Of a DNA stretch of 64,000 nucleotides, positions 24,689 through 36,278 are shown piece by piece. Positions within the stretch are counted from its first letter, which is position 1, and every line of letters starts with the position of its first letter. Source of the stretch: Chamaecyparis obtusa (lineage: Eukaryota > Streptophyta > Pinopsida > Cupressales > Cupressaceae). The stretch is from positions 248,001 to 312,000 of the forward strand of contig BSBK01006025.1 in the NCBI GenBank assembly GCA_027943335.1. Direction: 5' to 3'. The notes beneath the pieces are model-generated. The model made no database searches. It was not told the DNA's origin and saw nothing but the letters and a program-made list of their open reading frames with translations. The position numbers and the translations under genes are program-made.

Positions 24689-25950
24689 ATCTATGATGGA
24701 TCTACCTTTATCACCCAAGTCCTTTGGGAAACCCTCAAATCTGCCTCATAGATATAATGATAACTTTGTGAGGGCAAGTGCATCATCTACCATGGATGAA
24801 GATGACAATGAGATCCTAAACTGGTTGTACAAGGATGAAGAATCAAGTGCCCATGTCAAACATATCCAAAACATAACCATTCCCACACATCAATATGGGA
24901 AAGGGTTTGCAATCATGAAAAAGATGGGATACAAAGGTCAAGGACCTTTAGGCACAAAGAATGAAGGGATCATTGAACCCTTAGAAAGTACATGGTGAGA
25001 TTCTAAGGAGAAAGCAGGAATAGGGTATCTTGAAGAAGGATACACTCAAAAACATCATCCCCAACTTTATAGCCAAATATTACAATTGGAGTCTCATAGT
25101 GATGAGGATTCTAATGAATGGAAATGGGACACCCTATCAGATGAGTCATTCCTACCTATGTTTCATACCTATGTTTCTACCAAAAATAAAGGACCCATGA
25201 CAGAATCGACTTCAAATCAAGCATCTAGTTCTAGCCAAGTGATTCTAAATGATGTACTAAGTATAGAGATAGAAATCAATCAGTGGGTAGGTGAACCATA
25301 TGTTCCTTCATGGAGACCTACTATGGAAGAATCAAATGCTAGGTTTAATCCACATGAGTTCTATCCCATAGAAACTCGAGAGGACTCTAGTGAGGGGGAC
25401 TTTGATCCTTCTTCTTTAGAATATTTAGAGGAAGCACATGTTCAAGATTTCCAAGATACAATGTACAAACCCTCCAATAACAAGATCTATACCTTAAACC
25501 CAATTGAGACAAACCCAAGTGTTGACCCATTAACTCTCATTCATCTGGACCTAATTGAATGGAATACCATTGAACCAAATACCTTGCCAATTTTCTTGAA
25601 TGACAACATGGTGTCCCAATACCTCAATGTGGTTGAACCTTCTTCTATCAGAGACTATCAGGAAGAAATTATCAAAGGGAGCATCCAAACTTCTAATCTG
25701 AGAAAAAATAAAAAAAATAAAAAAAATAGAAAAGGAAAAGAATCAAGTGTTGAAAACCACTTTGTGGCAACATTAGATCAAGAAAAAAACAAAGTAATAA
25801 AGGATGTTTCCAAAGGTGAAAACCCAACTGAGGCACCTATGGAAGGGATTTTGGATGTTCTACCAGAACACTATGAAGAAAGATCTATGATCTTAATCGA
25901 GCCAACAGAAAAGGTAAACATTGGATCAGAAACAAAGCCAAAGATCATTC
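24689..25950 (+). pseudogene. G-patch-like segment and protease-RT linker of E2
   Basis: 24693-24998 encodes YGKGFAIMKKMGYKGQGPLG, a G-patch-like motif, ending in TGA (24996-24998) at the codon where E1 also has TGA. From 25086 a 437-codon block runs through an acidic, low-complexity linker (HSDEDSNEWKWDTLSDESFL; a lysine/asparagine run near 25700-25740) into RT. No other domain is recognised in the linker. Confidence 0.6.
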
Positions 25951-26860
25951 ACTTAGCAACATCTCTATCTAGAGAAGAAAGAATAGAATTCATCAAGTTA
26001 TTTAAAGAAAGACAAGTTAACTTTGCATGGTCTTATGATGATATGCCAGGTTTAGACCCAAATCTAATAATGCATCATCTCAATATCAAGGAAGGAGCAA
26101 AACCCGTTAAGCAAAAATTAAGGAAAATGCATCCTCATATAGCCCTACTTGTCAAAGTGAAGTTAGAAAAACTATTGAAAGTGGGATTTATAAGGGCCAT
26201 TGATTATGCACAATGGATCTCAAATATAGTGCTGGTATCAAAAGTAGACAAATCCATCAAAATCTGCACGGACTTTAGGGACTTAAACTTGGAATGTCCT
26301 AAGGATGATTTTCCACTTTTGAGTATTGATGCCATTGTAGATTTAACAGTGGGGCACTCCATGTTCTCACTCATGGATAGATTTAATGGGTATAATTAGA
26401 TCAAGATAGCACCAGAAGACCAAGATAAGACCGCTTTTACATGTGCATGGGGTACATTTTGCTGGAATGTTATGCCATTTGGGTTAAAGAATGCAAGAGC
26501 GACCTATCAAAGAGAAATGACCACAATATTTCATGATATGATGCATAAATTCATGGAAGATTATGTGGATGACATATTAGCCAAATCTCATTCAAGGAAA
26601 GAACACTTACCAATCTTGGCAAAAAAATTTGAAAGGCTAGAAGAATTCAAAGTGAGACTCAACCCAAAGAAATGTGCTTTCGGAGTTCATTCTGGCAAAC
26701 TCTTAGGTTATATTGTATTTGCCAAAGGGATAGAGGTTGATCCTGCTAAAGTGAAGGCTATAATGGAAATGGAAGCACCCAAGAACATTAGTTAGATGTG
26801 ATCTTTACAAGGAAGGATCCAATCCATTAGGAGATTTATCTCCCAATTAGCAAAAAATGC
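25951..26860 (+). pseudogene. reverse transcriptase of E2
   Basis: Begins around FAWSYDDMPGLDPNLIMHHL, with ICTDFRDLNLECPKDDFPL, then a TAG at 26397-26399 in place of glutamine in YNQIKIAPED (same stop in E1), then VMPFGLKNARATYQREMTT and the catalytic YVDD (about 26560). A further TAG at 26793 and a deletion near 26850 break the thumb and connection region. Confidence 0.88.
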
Positions 26861-28020
26861 CACAATTTCAATCAACTCTTACACAAAGATACAATATTCA
26901 AGTGGGATGACAAGTGTGAAGATGCCTTTAATCTATTGAAGAGATATCTTATGAACCCACAAATCTTGATGCCACCTATTAGAGGCAAGCCCTTGATCTT
27001 ATAAATTTTGGTAGTGGAAAATTCATTGGGGGCACTTTTAGCACAAGAGGATGAAATAGGAAAAGAGAAGGCAATTTACTACATTAGTAGAACCTTAGTC
27101 AAATATGAGATAAACTATACATTTATGGAAAGGGCATGCTTGGTTGTAGTTTTTGCTTCACAAAAATTATGCCATTATATGCTAGCCCACAATATAAGGC
27201 TCATTGCTAAGATTAACCCTTTGAAGTATCTACTAAGCAAAACAACATTGAATGGAAGACTAGAAAAGTGGGTGATGATACTAAGTGAATTCGACATAGA
27301 ATATGTTGATAGAAAATCAATCAAAGGACAAGTAATTGCAGACCAATTAGCAAAAGCACCACTTCATGATAATCATCCTATACAAATTGAATTCCTAGAT
27401 TCAAAGATTGTAAATGTTGAGGCAAAAACATGGCAGCTTTATTTTGATGGTTCTTACATTCACCATGGATCAGGAGTGGGCATACTTCTCATCACTCCTC
27501 AAGGCTCTACTATCCCAAAATCCTAAAAAATTTTATTTCAATGCACAAACAATATAGTAGAGTATGAAGTATTGGTTATTGGAATGAAGCTGGCATTAGA
27601 GTGGAAAGTGACAGAATTAAAAGTTTATGGAGATTCACAATTGGTCATAAATCAAGTTAATGAAGAATATCAAACAAAGGATGACAAATTGGTACCCTAA
27701 AAAACCATGGTGGATAATCTCAAGAAGTATTTCATACTCATTACATTTGAGCAAGTACCAAGAGAAAAGAACAAAGTAGCAGATGTTATGGAAACTTTAG
27801 CCTCACTTTTGCAGACACCTTATCAAAATGATAGATACAAGTTCTTGGTAGAAGAAGTAATTCAACTCGTGTATGACCCAACCCACCCTCACATAATTTG
27901 TTTGCTAACTACAAATGAATCACCCTGGTATGGGCCAATTTATACTTAAAGGATCAAATCCTTCCCTTAAACCAAACCAGAAACTAAAAGAAAAGCTACA
28001 TTCGATAAGTCACCAAATAT
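26861..28020 (+). pseudogene. RNase H and second RNase H of E2
   Basis: 27008-27526 holds RNase H (NSLGALLAQEDEIGKEKAIY, SEFDIEYVDRKSIKGQVIAD) and the start of the archaeal-type domain (WQLYFDGSYIHHGSGVGILL). A TAA at 27524 (shared with E1) interrupts it. It resumes with VYGDSQLVINQVNEEYQTKD, has a stop near 27698 and ends in the linker to integrase. Confidence 0.85.
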
Positions 28021-29178
28021 ACTATAGTCTATGAAACATTGTATCGAAAAAGTCTTGACGAAATGCTACTTAGGTGTTTAGAAGAGGAAGAATCAAATTT
28101 CACCTTGCGATAAATCCACGAGGGAATTTGTGGATCACACTCAAATGGATTACCCCTAGCCAAGAAACTTCTAAGGATAGGATATTTTTGGCCTACCATG
28201 GAAAAAGATTCATGTGACTTTGCAAAAACTTGTAAGAAATGTCAATTCCACAGGAATTTGATACATGCACCCGCACAAGAACTTCATCCTACGACAACAC
28301 CATGGCCATTTTATCAGTGGGGGCTAGACCTAATAGGGATGATTTATCCACCATCTTCGAATGGTCATAAATTTATCATCATAGCAATGGAATATTTTAC
28401 TAAGTGGGTGGATGTTGTACCCCTATCAACTAAAATAGGCAAACAAATTTATTTATTTATCCTTAATCATATAATTTGTAGATATGGCATACCTCATGCC
28501 ATCATAATGGATAATGCAAGGCATTTCAAGAACAAAGACTTAACGGAATTATGCACCAAGTTTCACATAATTCATCATTCCTCTTCAATATATTACCCTC
28601 AAGGTAATGAGAAAGCCGAAGCAACAAACAAAAATATCTTGAAAATTTTGAAGAGAACAATGGATAATTTAGGAAGGGATTGGCACATCAAGATAAACCC
28701 AACCTTGTGGGCTTATAGAATGAGCATTAGGATGCCAACAGGGGCTACACCTTTCTCATTAGTCTTTGGCATAGAAGCAATTTTTCCTTTAGAGTTTGAA
28801 CTTCCATCTTTGAGAATATATATGCATGGGTTGATCAATGAAGAAGACTATAGGGTTGCAAGACTACAAGAGCTAGAACTTTTAGATAAAAAACAAAAGC
28901 AAGCATTTGATCACTTAAAGGTTTACCAAAATAGGATGTCAAAATCTTACAATAAACACATCAAGCCAAGGACATTTCAAATAGGGGATTTAGTTTTGAG
29001 AGAAAATCCTAAGAACCAGGCAGAATGAGAAAAGAAAGGAAATTGGGAAGTGAACTGGTTAGGACCATTTCTCATTGTTGAAGATTTTGGGACTGGCACA
29101 TACAAGCAAGCAGATTGTGATGGTGAAGAACTACAAGAGCCAATCAACAGCATACATCTAAAGAAGTTCTACACATGA
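28021..29178 (+). pseudogene. integrase of E2
   Basis: Zinc-binding H-H-C-C region (HEGICGSHSNG, then CKKCQFH) with a stop near 28110. The catalytic core (28198-29028) has aspartates in GLDLIGM and IMDNARHFKN and the glutamate in KAEATNKNI. The glycine expected in QGNGQAE is glutamate here. The C-terminal tail (VLRENPKN) is broken by TGA at 29026, then continues to a stop at 29176-29178. Confidence 0.88.
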
Positions 29179-29397
29179 GGAAGACAAAAGAGGATAAAGA
29201 GTATCAGATGAAGTAGCATCATATTTATTGTACATAGTGAAAAGAGATCCTGAAAAAGACCAAAACATTTGAAAAATAGAAAAGATCAAAAAATGTGAAA
29301 AATTGAGCATGAAGAAAGCAAAAACATTCATATATGATCTTGAAAAAAAAATTTTGAAAAAGAAAAAATACAAAAAAAATTTTAAAAAAGAAGAAAA

Positions 29398-29520
29398 GTG
29401 CCTTGGTGAAAACCTAGCAAATAGGCACCTTGGTAGCAAAAAAAAAGAGGATAGCTTTAAAAATAGAAAAAAGAGCTAGATCCATTTAATTGGTGAAAAC
29501 CTGGTAAATAGGCACCATTG
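29398..29520 (+). repeat. two post-integrase hairpin repeats (E2)
   Basis: Copies at 29398-29433 and about 29490-29520 of the GGTGAAAACCTAGCAAATAGG motif. The CCTA and TAGG arms can pair around GCAAA, and outer GTGCCT and AGGCAC can also pair. 220 bp after the integrase stop; the same motif occurs in E1 and A. Confidence 0.65.
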
Positions 29521-31438
29521 AAAGTCCAAGTCAGTCACATACCTAGAAGGTCACCTTGTAATTATTGCATTCGCCAGCATTTGTACATATTGCATAATAA
29601 AACCCCACAGTTGCATTTGTGAATAGCTCAAGATTTTGGTCATCTAATTGAAAAATCATCCTATGTCCCACAAATGAAATCAATATCAAACTGGGGGCAA
29701 TCTACTCCAAAGGAGAAAGGATTCATCAAAGCAAGCTTTATTCAATCAAAGAATCAATTCATCACACTCGAAAGAGGAACACTTAATCAAATCTACATCC
29801 CAATCCAACTTGAGCCTAAAATGAAAAATTGATCTAAGAACTTCATTGACCTTATCTTTATCAGGATTAAAAATTTGAAATGGATGGAACTACACTTGAA
29901 CTATGGATTTGAAAAACATGGCAAAAATTTTTCTAAGTGCTAACTCAATTAATGAAATCATTTCTTTCTAGTGAGTCGATGAAAGTTTTAGACTAGACAA
30001 GCTATGATGAAAGGATGATATTTTCTTGATTTATGAATGTCTGTCTTAAAATCAATGTTTCAAATCATGTATTATTTGTCTAAGGATGTGATCATCAAAG
30101 AATCACCGAGGACTTGTATATATGATAAAACTGAGATTTCTGCTTGTTTACGCAAACGGATACCTTGGCTATTATGATCTTCAATACCATAATACCAAAA
30201 TCCACTTGCAACATAGAATCTAACAAAATTGGTATTCGCACTCTCATGATTGGCTTAAATCAGTGATAGTCATACCAAAGAGACCGATGGGAAAGAAAAC
30301 AAAGAGGTGAAAAGTATTCATATCATCATAGTTAAACTAGTGATGGTTGTACTAAAATGGGATTCCAAAAGCACTCAATGATGATTATAAGCTCCAAATT
30401 TTGAATAATGACTATTAGCTACATTCATTTTAGATTAAGTGCATTGTATATATTGTTTTTCCTTACTTGGCTTAATTTTCAAGAGGGGAAATTAAATCAA
30501 AAAGGGGGTGTAGACAAATCAAACAATCAAAAGATCATCAAAAATCAATTATATAGGATTGAGTGTGTTGGAAATCAAAAACAAAGTGCATTGCACTAGG
30601 TTATTTGCATTGGTTAAATCATTATCATTAAGTCTAAAAAGTGCATTGCATTAGGTCATTTGCATTGTTTAAATCATTATCATTAAGTCTTGAAAGTGCA
30701 TTGCATTAGGTTAATTGCATTGATTAAATCATTATCATTTAAGTCTTGCATTAATTGAAGTGTGTCCAACATTTGAATTATTAGGATCGATACATCATGA
30801 AGTTCATCATCATCATTAAAAGTTCATACATTTGAAAGGTCATTAGCAACATTAAACTGCATCCATAACATTGCATTAAGGAAAAATCATTGCATTCATT
30901 AAAATCATTCATTACAAATATCTCATTCATAATAGTACCATTAATACATATATCATGGAAAGACCATCATTGCATCACATCTACATAGCAAAAGCAATAG
31001 ATTCATTATCCATCTAATATCCATCAATAACATAAAGTAAAACCATTACATAGCATTCATCTATTCTAGGTCATATATAAGACAACCATTTTATCATCAT
31101 TAAAACATATGCATACATGAGAAAATTCCATTCTGCAAAAAATAAATCAAAATCATATAGCTGCATATCATATGAAACATCTAGAAAGAAATCCAACACA
31201 TGATGACATCATATATAGTCAAATCAATCAAAGTATTAGAGTCTATGGTACCATCATCATAAATGAGCAAGAAATCAATGTCTATAACATGATCATCAAG
31301 AAAGCAATATCTAGAAATCAGTGTCTAAATTACATATCAAAGTATCAACATAAAATAAACATCAACCGATCAAAAATGATACAACATGAATCCAATGTCT
31401 TGATGATAATAAGGAAAGGAAAGCTCATATAAGACCAC
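29521..31438 (+). other. 3' non-coding region of E2 between pol and the antisense gene
   Basis: Conserved with 45135-47059 in E1 but with no gene. It contains a PPT-like AAAAAGGGGG directly followed by TG (30498-30510) and a 55-bp tandem repeat (30583-30748). From 30750 it is ATC/CAT-rich. Confidence 0.6.
30583..30748 (+). repeat. 55-bp tandem repeat, three copies
   Basis: Units start at 30583, 30638 and 30693, each beginning AAAGTGCATTGCA and ending ATTATCATTAAGTCT, with small differences. E1 has only a diverged, non-tandem equivalent near 46210-46350. Confidence 0.8.
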
Positions 31439-34116
31439 TCAAGCAGGAGAATCATCACCATCATCGGCATTCTGAGGACCAAGTGCACTATCTGGAGGAT
31501 GGCTCAAACTAGCTTGTAACCCATGCTGACTCATAGCTGCCATGAATGGTTGCATCATAGAACTCATCTGTGAAACCTGCTGCTAAATAGAAGATATCTG
31601 AGTCTGTAAAGAGGCAACATCTAATGCTGAGGTAGGGGAAAAACCCTGAGCTATGGTAGACTGTGGAAGTGGAGTATAAGAAGAAGGAGCAGAGGAAGAT
31701 GGATCACCCAACAGGGGAACAAACCAAGAAGAAGAAGGATGTGACGAAGATGAAGGCATCAAAGTAGTACCATGTGCCTGAATAGTAGGAATAGCAGAAG
31801 GAATAATAGGAGGAACCAAAGGAGGAATTACCTGCTAAGCATGAGGACCCTATGCCTAATCAAGAAACACATGTGCAATCTCTACATCAACAGCTCTCTC
31901 TCATCTAACATGAGGCCTCTGTATAGAAACTCTAGCGACCTGATGTAAAATTTTATCCACTCATCCATCTCCACCCTAATCTCTAGCTCTAGGAGGGATA
32001 GGAGCTGTAGCTAACACTAGTATCTGTATACAACCTGCTCTAGCTATGTGATGACCCCATCATCCATGTCAACCTGTGATCCTACCATAATGACCACCAC
32101 CTCCATCATCATCTCCATAAGATAACTCCTCAATACTAGGAATCCTCTCAGTAGGATCAGTAAATCTGGGAAAAGGATACCTATGTAGCCATGCACCATA
32201 CTCATCTATAATTCCAACATCCATCACCTATGACCTAGGGTTCCAAGGATGATACCCCAGATCCTGAATATCTCAAAAAATTGTGCCATAATCAACACAA
32301 GGGCCCCATAATGATGTCTCAACCTGAACATGAGCATACATCGCTACACCCTGAGGCATATCCTGAATGCGCCCATACTAATGGAACACATGGTAGAAGC
32401 AAAATCTCTCAATCACAAAGGTAGAACAACCAATCATCCACCAAGGACAAAACATATAAGAAAGCTCACTATCATCCTCTGGCCAAGGCTCACATCTAAG
32501 ATAAGGCCTCCAAATGATAGTATCCATGTCATCTATCTGACATCTCTAGTAATCAAGCTTACCCATGTGGGTCTGTCTGATAATGCCACTATACATCCTT
32601 GCAAATGGCCAACCAGCTAGAAGATCTCAAGCAGTCACAAGATGTGTCACCGGAAGGTGCTCCCAAGTCCACAGCTGCAATAAAATAGCTCCAGCAGTCA
32701 AAGTAGTGGAACGTCTATATGCGACAGTGTGCAACTCATGATATAACTGTGCTAGTAAATAGAAACCCCAATCGAAATGACAAGGATCTGCCATCAAATC
32801 CTCCAAAATTGGACCCCAACCAACAACAAATCCATGTCCATGCTGGTTCGGAAGTAGGAAACCACCAATGAGAGTACCAAGGACAGTAGGTAACATAGGG
32901 AATAAGATGAACTAAGCCCACTGAATATGTTGATCACCAATAGAAGCATCACCAAATAATCAGTGACAGGCTGAACCATCATACACAATGTCATAGTAGA
33001 CAAGCTCTCCTTGGGTAGGCAACTGGAGAAGATGATACACATCCTCAGGGGTGATGGTCATCTCACCCATAGGAAGATGGAATGTTTTATGGTCTGAGTG
33101 CCAATGCTCAGCCATAGTAGTAATAAGGCCCCGATTCACATGAAATCAAGGAAGATATAGCAAGAATGATAGACCACACTAGGAAATGTGTCGACACTCG
33201 GCAACACTCAAAGCAGGAATCATGTCCCAGGATAACAGATAGGATCTGTGAATATGTAGAGAACCAAGCTCCAACTACAAAAAGAAAGTTTAAACACATC
33301 AGAAAGGAAATCAAAAATTATTGGGATTATTCTAAGTCGATCAAAAATTCATCAACAATTATCAAAACCATAATCAAATTTCATGTTTCTACACAAATAG
33401 AACAGAAATTTTATCTTCACCCATCATCTAAATCTAGACAGACAATAGATATCCTAACTATAATTGAACCCTAACTGACACCTTACAACTTGTTTCAAAA
33501 TCTCAAAAAATTGAGAACATAAACTTGACAATCGATTAACGATGTCGACAAAATTACAACTTGGTCAAAAATCTAAAAAACTAAAATTTTGCAGAGTAAA
33601 AGCGTTGTTTTATGGAGTAAAAGCGGCAAACATCGAAAGCACTGCTTAAGTAAGTAAAAGCGCACATCTATATTGCAAAAGTGGTGAAAATTTCAAAAGC
33701 ACCCAAATGCACCTCAAAGCGCTCTTAAAAGTTGTAAAAGCGTGAAAAATCAGCAAAAGCGCAGGTTAAAGTTGCAAAAGTGTTAAACCTAGGCAAAAGC
33801 ACGCAAATAAATGGTAAAAGTGCGGAAGGGCTTAATTTAGGCAAGCGAAAGCACCATAGCGATTCATGGAAGCACCCTTTAAAAGTGCAAAAGTGCACAT
33901 TGAGAGGCGAAAGCACTCTTAAAAGTGGAAAAAGTGCCCATTCATGGAAAAAATGCAAAAAAAGAGTTCTTTATCTGGAAGAATTGGAAAAATTTAAAAT
34001 AAAAGCTATAAACAAAAAAAGGGAAAAGTACAAGTAGTCATCGGAGGTCCTAAGCTAGGCAACCGATGATATCACCAGCATTTCTCGAATCGATGCTTGC
34101 GGATAGGGATAGACAT
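31439..34116 (-). pseudogene. antisense plant-mobile-domain (PMD) gene of E2, broken
   Basis: Runs against E2. Exon 1 (34042-34116) starts MSIPIRKHRFEKCW but has a TGA where E1 has arginine, and its splice donor is lost (ATGACT instead of GTGAGT). The acceptor TTTTTGTAG lies at 33275-33283; exon 2 runs 33274 to a stop at 31439-31441. Exon 2 keeps PMD signatures: SWDMIPALS, the TLEDVYH-like segment, LPTQGELVYYD and HGHGFVVGWGPILEDL, plus a Pro/Ser-rich tail (31583-31819) and an end QMSSMMQPFMAAMSQHG. Many stops. PMD proteins (MAIN/MAIL in Arabidopsis) are nuclear proteins linked to silencing and genome stability, and the domain is known to be carried by plant transposons. What this one did is unknown. 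Confidence 0.7.
33595..33950 (-). repeat. GCGCTTTTGC-type array inside intron 1 of the antisense gene (E2)
   Basis: About 15 degenerate copies that read GCGCTTTTGC-like on the minus strand. After the array the minus strand continues TGCAAAATTTTAG, as does the sense leader (TTGCAAAATTTTAGG near 19510). Confidence 0.8.
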
Positions 34117-34865
34117 CGTGGCAAGTGAAAAAGACAAATGAGAGAAAAAGTAAAAAGAAAATGGTAAGTGAATGGTGAAAAGGGATTTTGACCCCTTTAT
34201 ATAGGTTTTTGACCTAAAAGGAGGTAAATTTAACCTATGCAAGTACACTGTTACCCCATTTGACTTAATAAAACAATGTGATCATCATAATAATTGACAC
34301 TGGGGCATTTAAAATTAAGCAAATTCAACATCGATATCGGAAATACAAATAAAATTCATCAAAAACCTTGAACTTTATTAAAATCAAATGAACAACATCA
34401 ATCATGAATCAATCATTGATCAAATCAAGAATGAATTTTATTTCATTTCTGAGGGGGCATACCATTGGATAATTAGATCTACATCAGTAGTAACATCATC
34501 AAAAATCAAGAGATCGATCATCAAATCAAAGCGAAAGCTTTTATCAAAAAAAATTTCATCATCAAATGAATGGGGCATTGCATGGAAATCAATCATCACA
34601 GCAAGTATCATATCAAAATCATCATATCAAATCAAACATCATATCGAGATTCATTATCAGAATGACCATCATATCAGAACGATCATCAGAACCATATCGA
34701 GAGAGTTTCATATCAATCATATCTACATCACTCTCATATCATAAATCAAGGACCAACCATCGAGAGACATCAAACCACATCAGTGATCGACCATCAATGA
34801 ATCAGGACCTATTATCAAGCAAAATCAGAGTATTCTTTGAATCGACATGCTTCGCACATCAACTC
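34117..34865. other. antisense promoter region and 3' tail of E2
   Basis: No gene. It holds the antisense TATA box (34196-34203) and GGGGCAT motifs (34303, 34451, 34571), and from 34490 a dense run of ATCATATCA-like words. It ends at the polypurine tract. Confidence 0.55.
34196..34203 (-). promoter_or_regulatory. TATA box of the antisense gene (E2)
   Basis: TATATAAA on the minus strand, 80 bp before the exon 1 ATG. It is conserved at the same distance in E1. Confidence 0.6.
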
Positions 34866-34878
34866 AAAGAGGGGCATT
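34866..34878 (+). promoter_or_regulatory. polypurine tract of E2
   Basis: AAAGAGGGG followed by CATT and then the LTR start TG at 34879. Same sequence in E1. Confidence 0.8.
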
Positions 34879-35767
34879 TGTAATCACCTAAAAATGGACA
34901 AAGACTAAATCAAAGAAAATTGAGTCAAATCAAGGAAAATCAAGGACATAATTGAATCAATTGAATCACAATGCATAATTAACCAATCAAAATGAAAATC
35001 AAATCTTAATTCAATCAAAATCAAAATTGAGAGCACTTTCATCAAGTGAAATCAAATCAAAATACAATTAATTCAATTAATTGTATAGTCTTAGATTAAA
35101 TTAAATTCAACCCATTCAAGGGGTACATGGCTAAACAAATTCATTTAAATCAATTAATAAATCCTATTTACTCTCAACAACCACAAAGAGAGGAAAATCA
35201 ATCAAACAATGAGAGTAAAGGAAAGGCATTCACATGGATCAAGCCAAATTCAATCTCATTCACTCAAAGTGAAAAGGAATCTTGACCATTGATCTTGTCT
35301 ACTTGTCCCAAGCTTTGAGGACACAAACTTTGCTTTGTCTTCAAAGGGTGGAACCAAGGACTCAACCAAGTTTTAACCATGATCATTTTCAACTACACCC
35401 CCTACCATTGGAAAATCTATAAAAGGAAGGCCTAATTCCTTCATAATTATCATCCACACATCTGAGAATTGCATTGAACCTCTTGCAATTTGAGCTTAGA
35501 AAGGCATTTGAGAAGCATTTTAGCATTTACTTTGATCTAATTGTTAGCTCTAGCATCATTATCTTTATCATTCTCATTCTTGGACTGTCATTAATGGAAG
35601 CTTGTTGAGAGCTATTCATTAACAATCTTGGTTAGAGAGCCATAGGATGCTTAATTAGTCATTATTTTGCTAAATAGTTGCTCTATTGCTTTGTGGTTGT
35701 ATTTAGTTACTATTTTCAATTATTGATTAACCTTAATTCTATGAAGGCACTTTCCCTAGTGTACAAT
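34879..35767 (+). repeat. 3' LTR of E2
   Basis: 889 bp, TGTAATCACC to GTGTACA, TATAAAA at 35418-35424. Followed by ATTTC, the near-copy of ATTTA before 18146. Confidence 0.93.
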
Positions 35768-35772
35768 TTCTA

Positions 35773-36012
35773 TTCTCTGTCTCACATTCTTTCAGTGCTT
35801 TTGCATGAATTAAGAGCACATTTCTCCTGACTACTAGGTGCTTTCATTCTTTTTCTAAGCACTTTTGCCTTAATTTTACCGCCTTTGATCAATTCTGTAG
35901 CGCTTCTGTAATTTAATTATGCATTTTTGTATTTACTAACAGAGTTAAAGCGGCACTTTTAATTTGATTAGCTACACTTTCAAGTGATAAAATAGCGCTT
36001 TTGCATAATTTT
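35773..36012 (+). repeat. E1 leader array of GCGCTTTTGC-type repeats, continued after E2
   Basis: Resumes the E1 leader. Degenerate copies (AGTGCTTTTGC, AGCACTTTTGCC, AGCGCTTCTG, AGCGCTTTTGC) lead to the small leader ORF. Aligns with 19250-19516 in E2. Confidence 0.78.
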
Positions 36013-36062
36013 TTAATCTGATTAATCTGACTATGGCAAAATGGTTTATTGTGTTCTGCAGG

Positions 36063-36278
36063 ATGTCTGATCACAAAAAGGCGAGAAAACCAGAGAGTAA
36101 ATTTAATCAAGATGGAAAAGCTTTGGCCAAAAAGATCAAGAGGGAGAACTTTGAGCATATTAAAGTGGTTCTTGAGGAATCACAAGAAGAGAAGAACCAG
36201 GTATATCAAAATTATCTTGCAATTATAGAAGCTTGCAAGACAAAATTTGTATCTCTTAATTGTATTTTTACCCCTTAG
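36063..36278 (+). CDS. small lysine-rich leader ORF of E1 (71 aa), unknown function
   Basis: Begins MSDHKKARKPESKFNQDGK and ends FVSLNCIFTP. It is highly charged (many Lys and Glu) with a likely amphipathic helix in the middle (VVLEESQEEKNQVYQNYLAI). TTCTGCAG ends one base before the ATG, a good splice acceptor, and the repeat array lies directly upstream, so the ORF may open a spliced leader exon. An in-frame ATG 10 codons upstream (36033) would fall before the acceptor, so I chose 36063. E2 has a frameshifted homologue at 19571-19782. No known domain recognised; it could be an additional leader ORF of the kind reported for some Tat elements. Confidence 0.55.
   Translation: MSDHKKARKPESKFNQDGKALAKKIKRENFEHIKVVLEESQEEKNQVYQNYLAIIEACKTKFVSLNCIFTP

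Larger units (their letters stand above)
18146..35767 (+). mobile_element. E2: Tat-type Ty3/Gypsy element nested in E1
   Basis: A complete element, 17,622 bp, with LTRs 18146-19032 and 34879-35767. The flanks are ATTTA (18141-18145) and ATTTC (35768-35772), a 5-bp target duplication with one change. It has the same order of parts as E1 and the same LTR ends, so it is the same family. It carries a 994-bp TIR element at 23691-24684. Gag-pol and the antisense gene are broken. The two E2 LTRs are closer to each other than to the E1 LTRs. Confidence 0.93.

Noticed and set aside
33595..33950. A CRISPR-like or satellite array
   Set aside because: Spacing and unit sequence are irregular, units are degenerate, and the setting is a plant retrotransposon. 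It is a motif cluster in an intron or leader.
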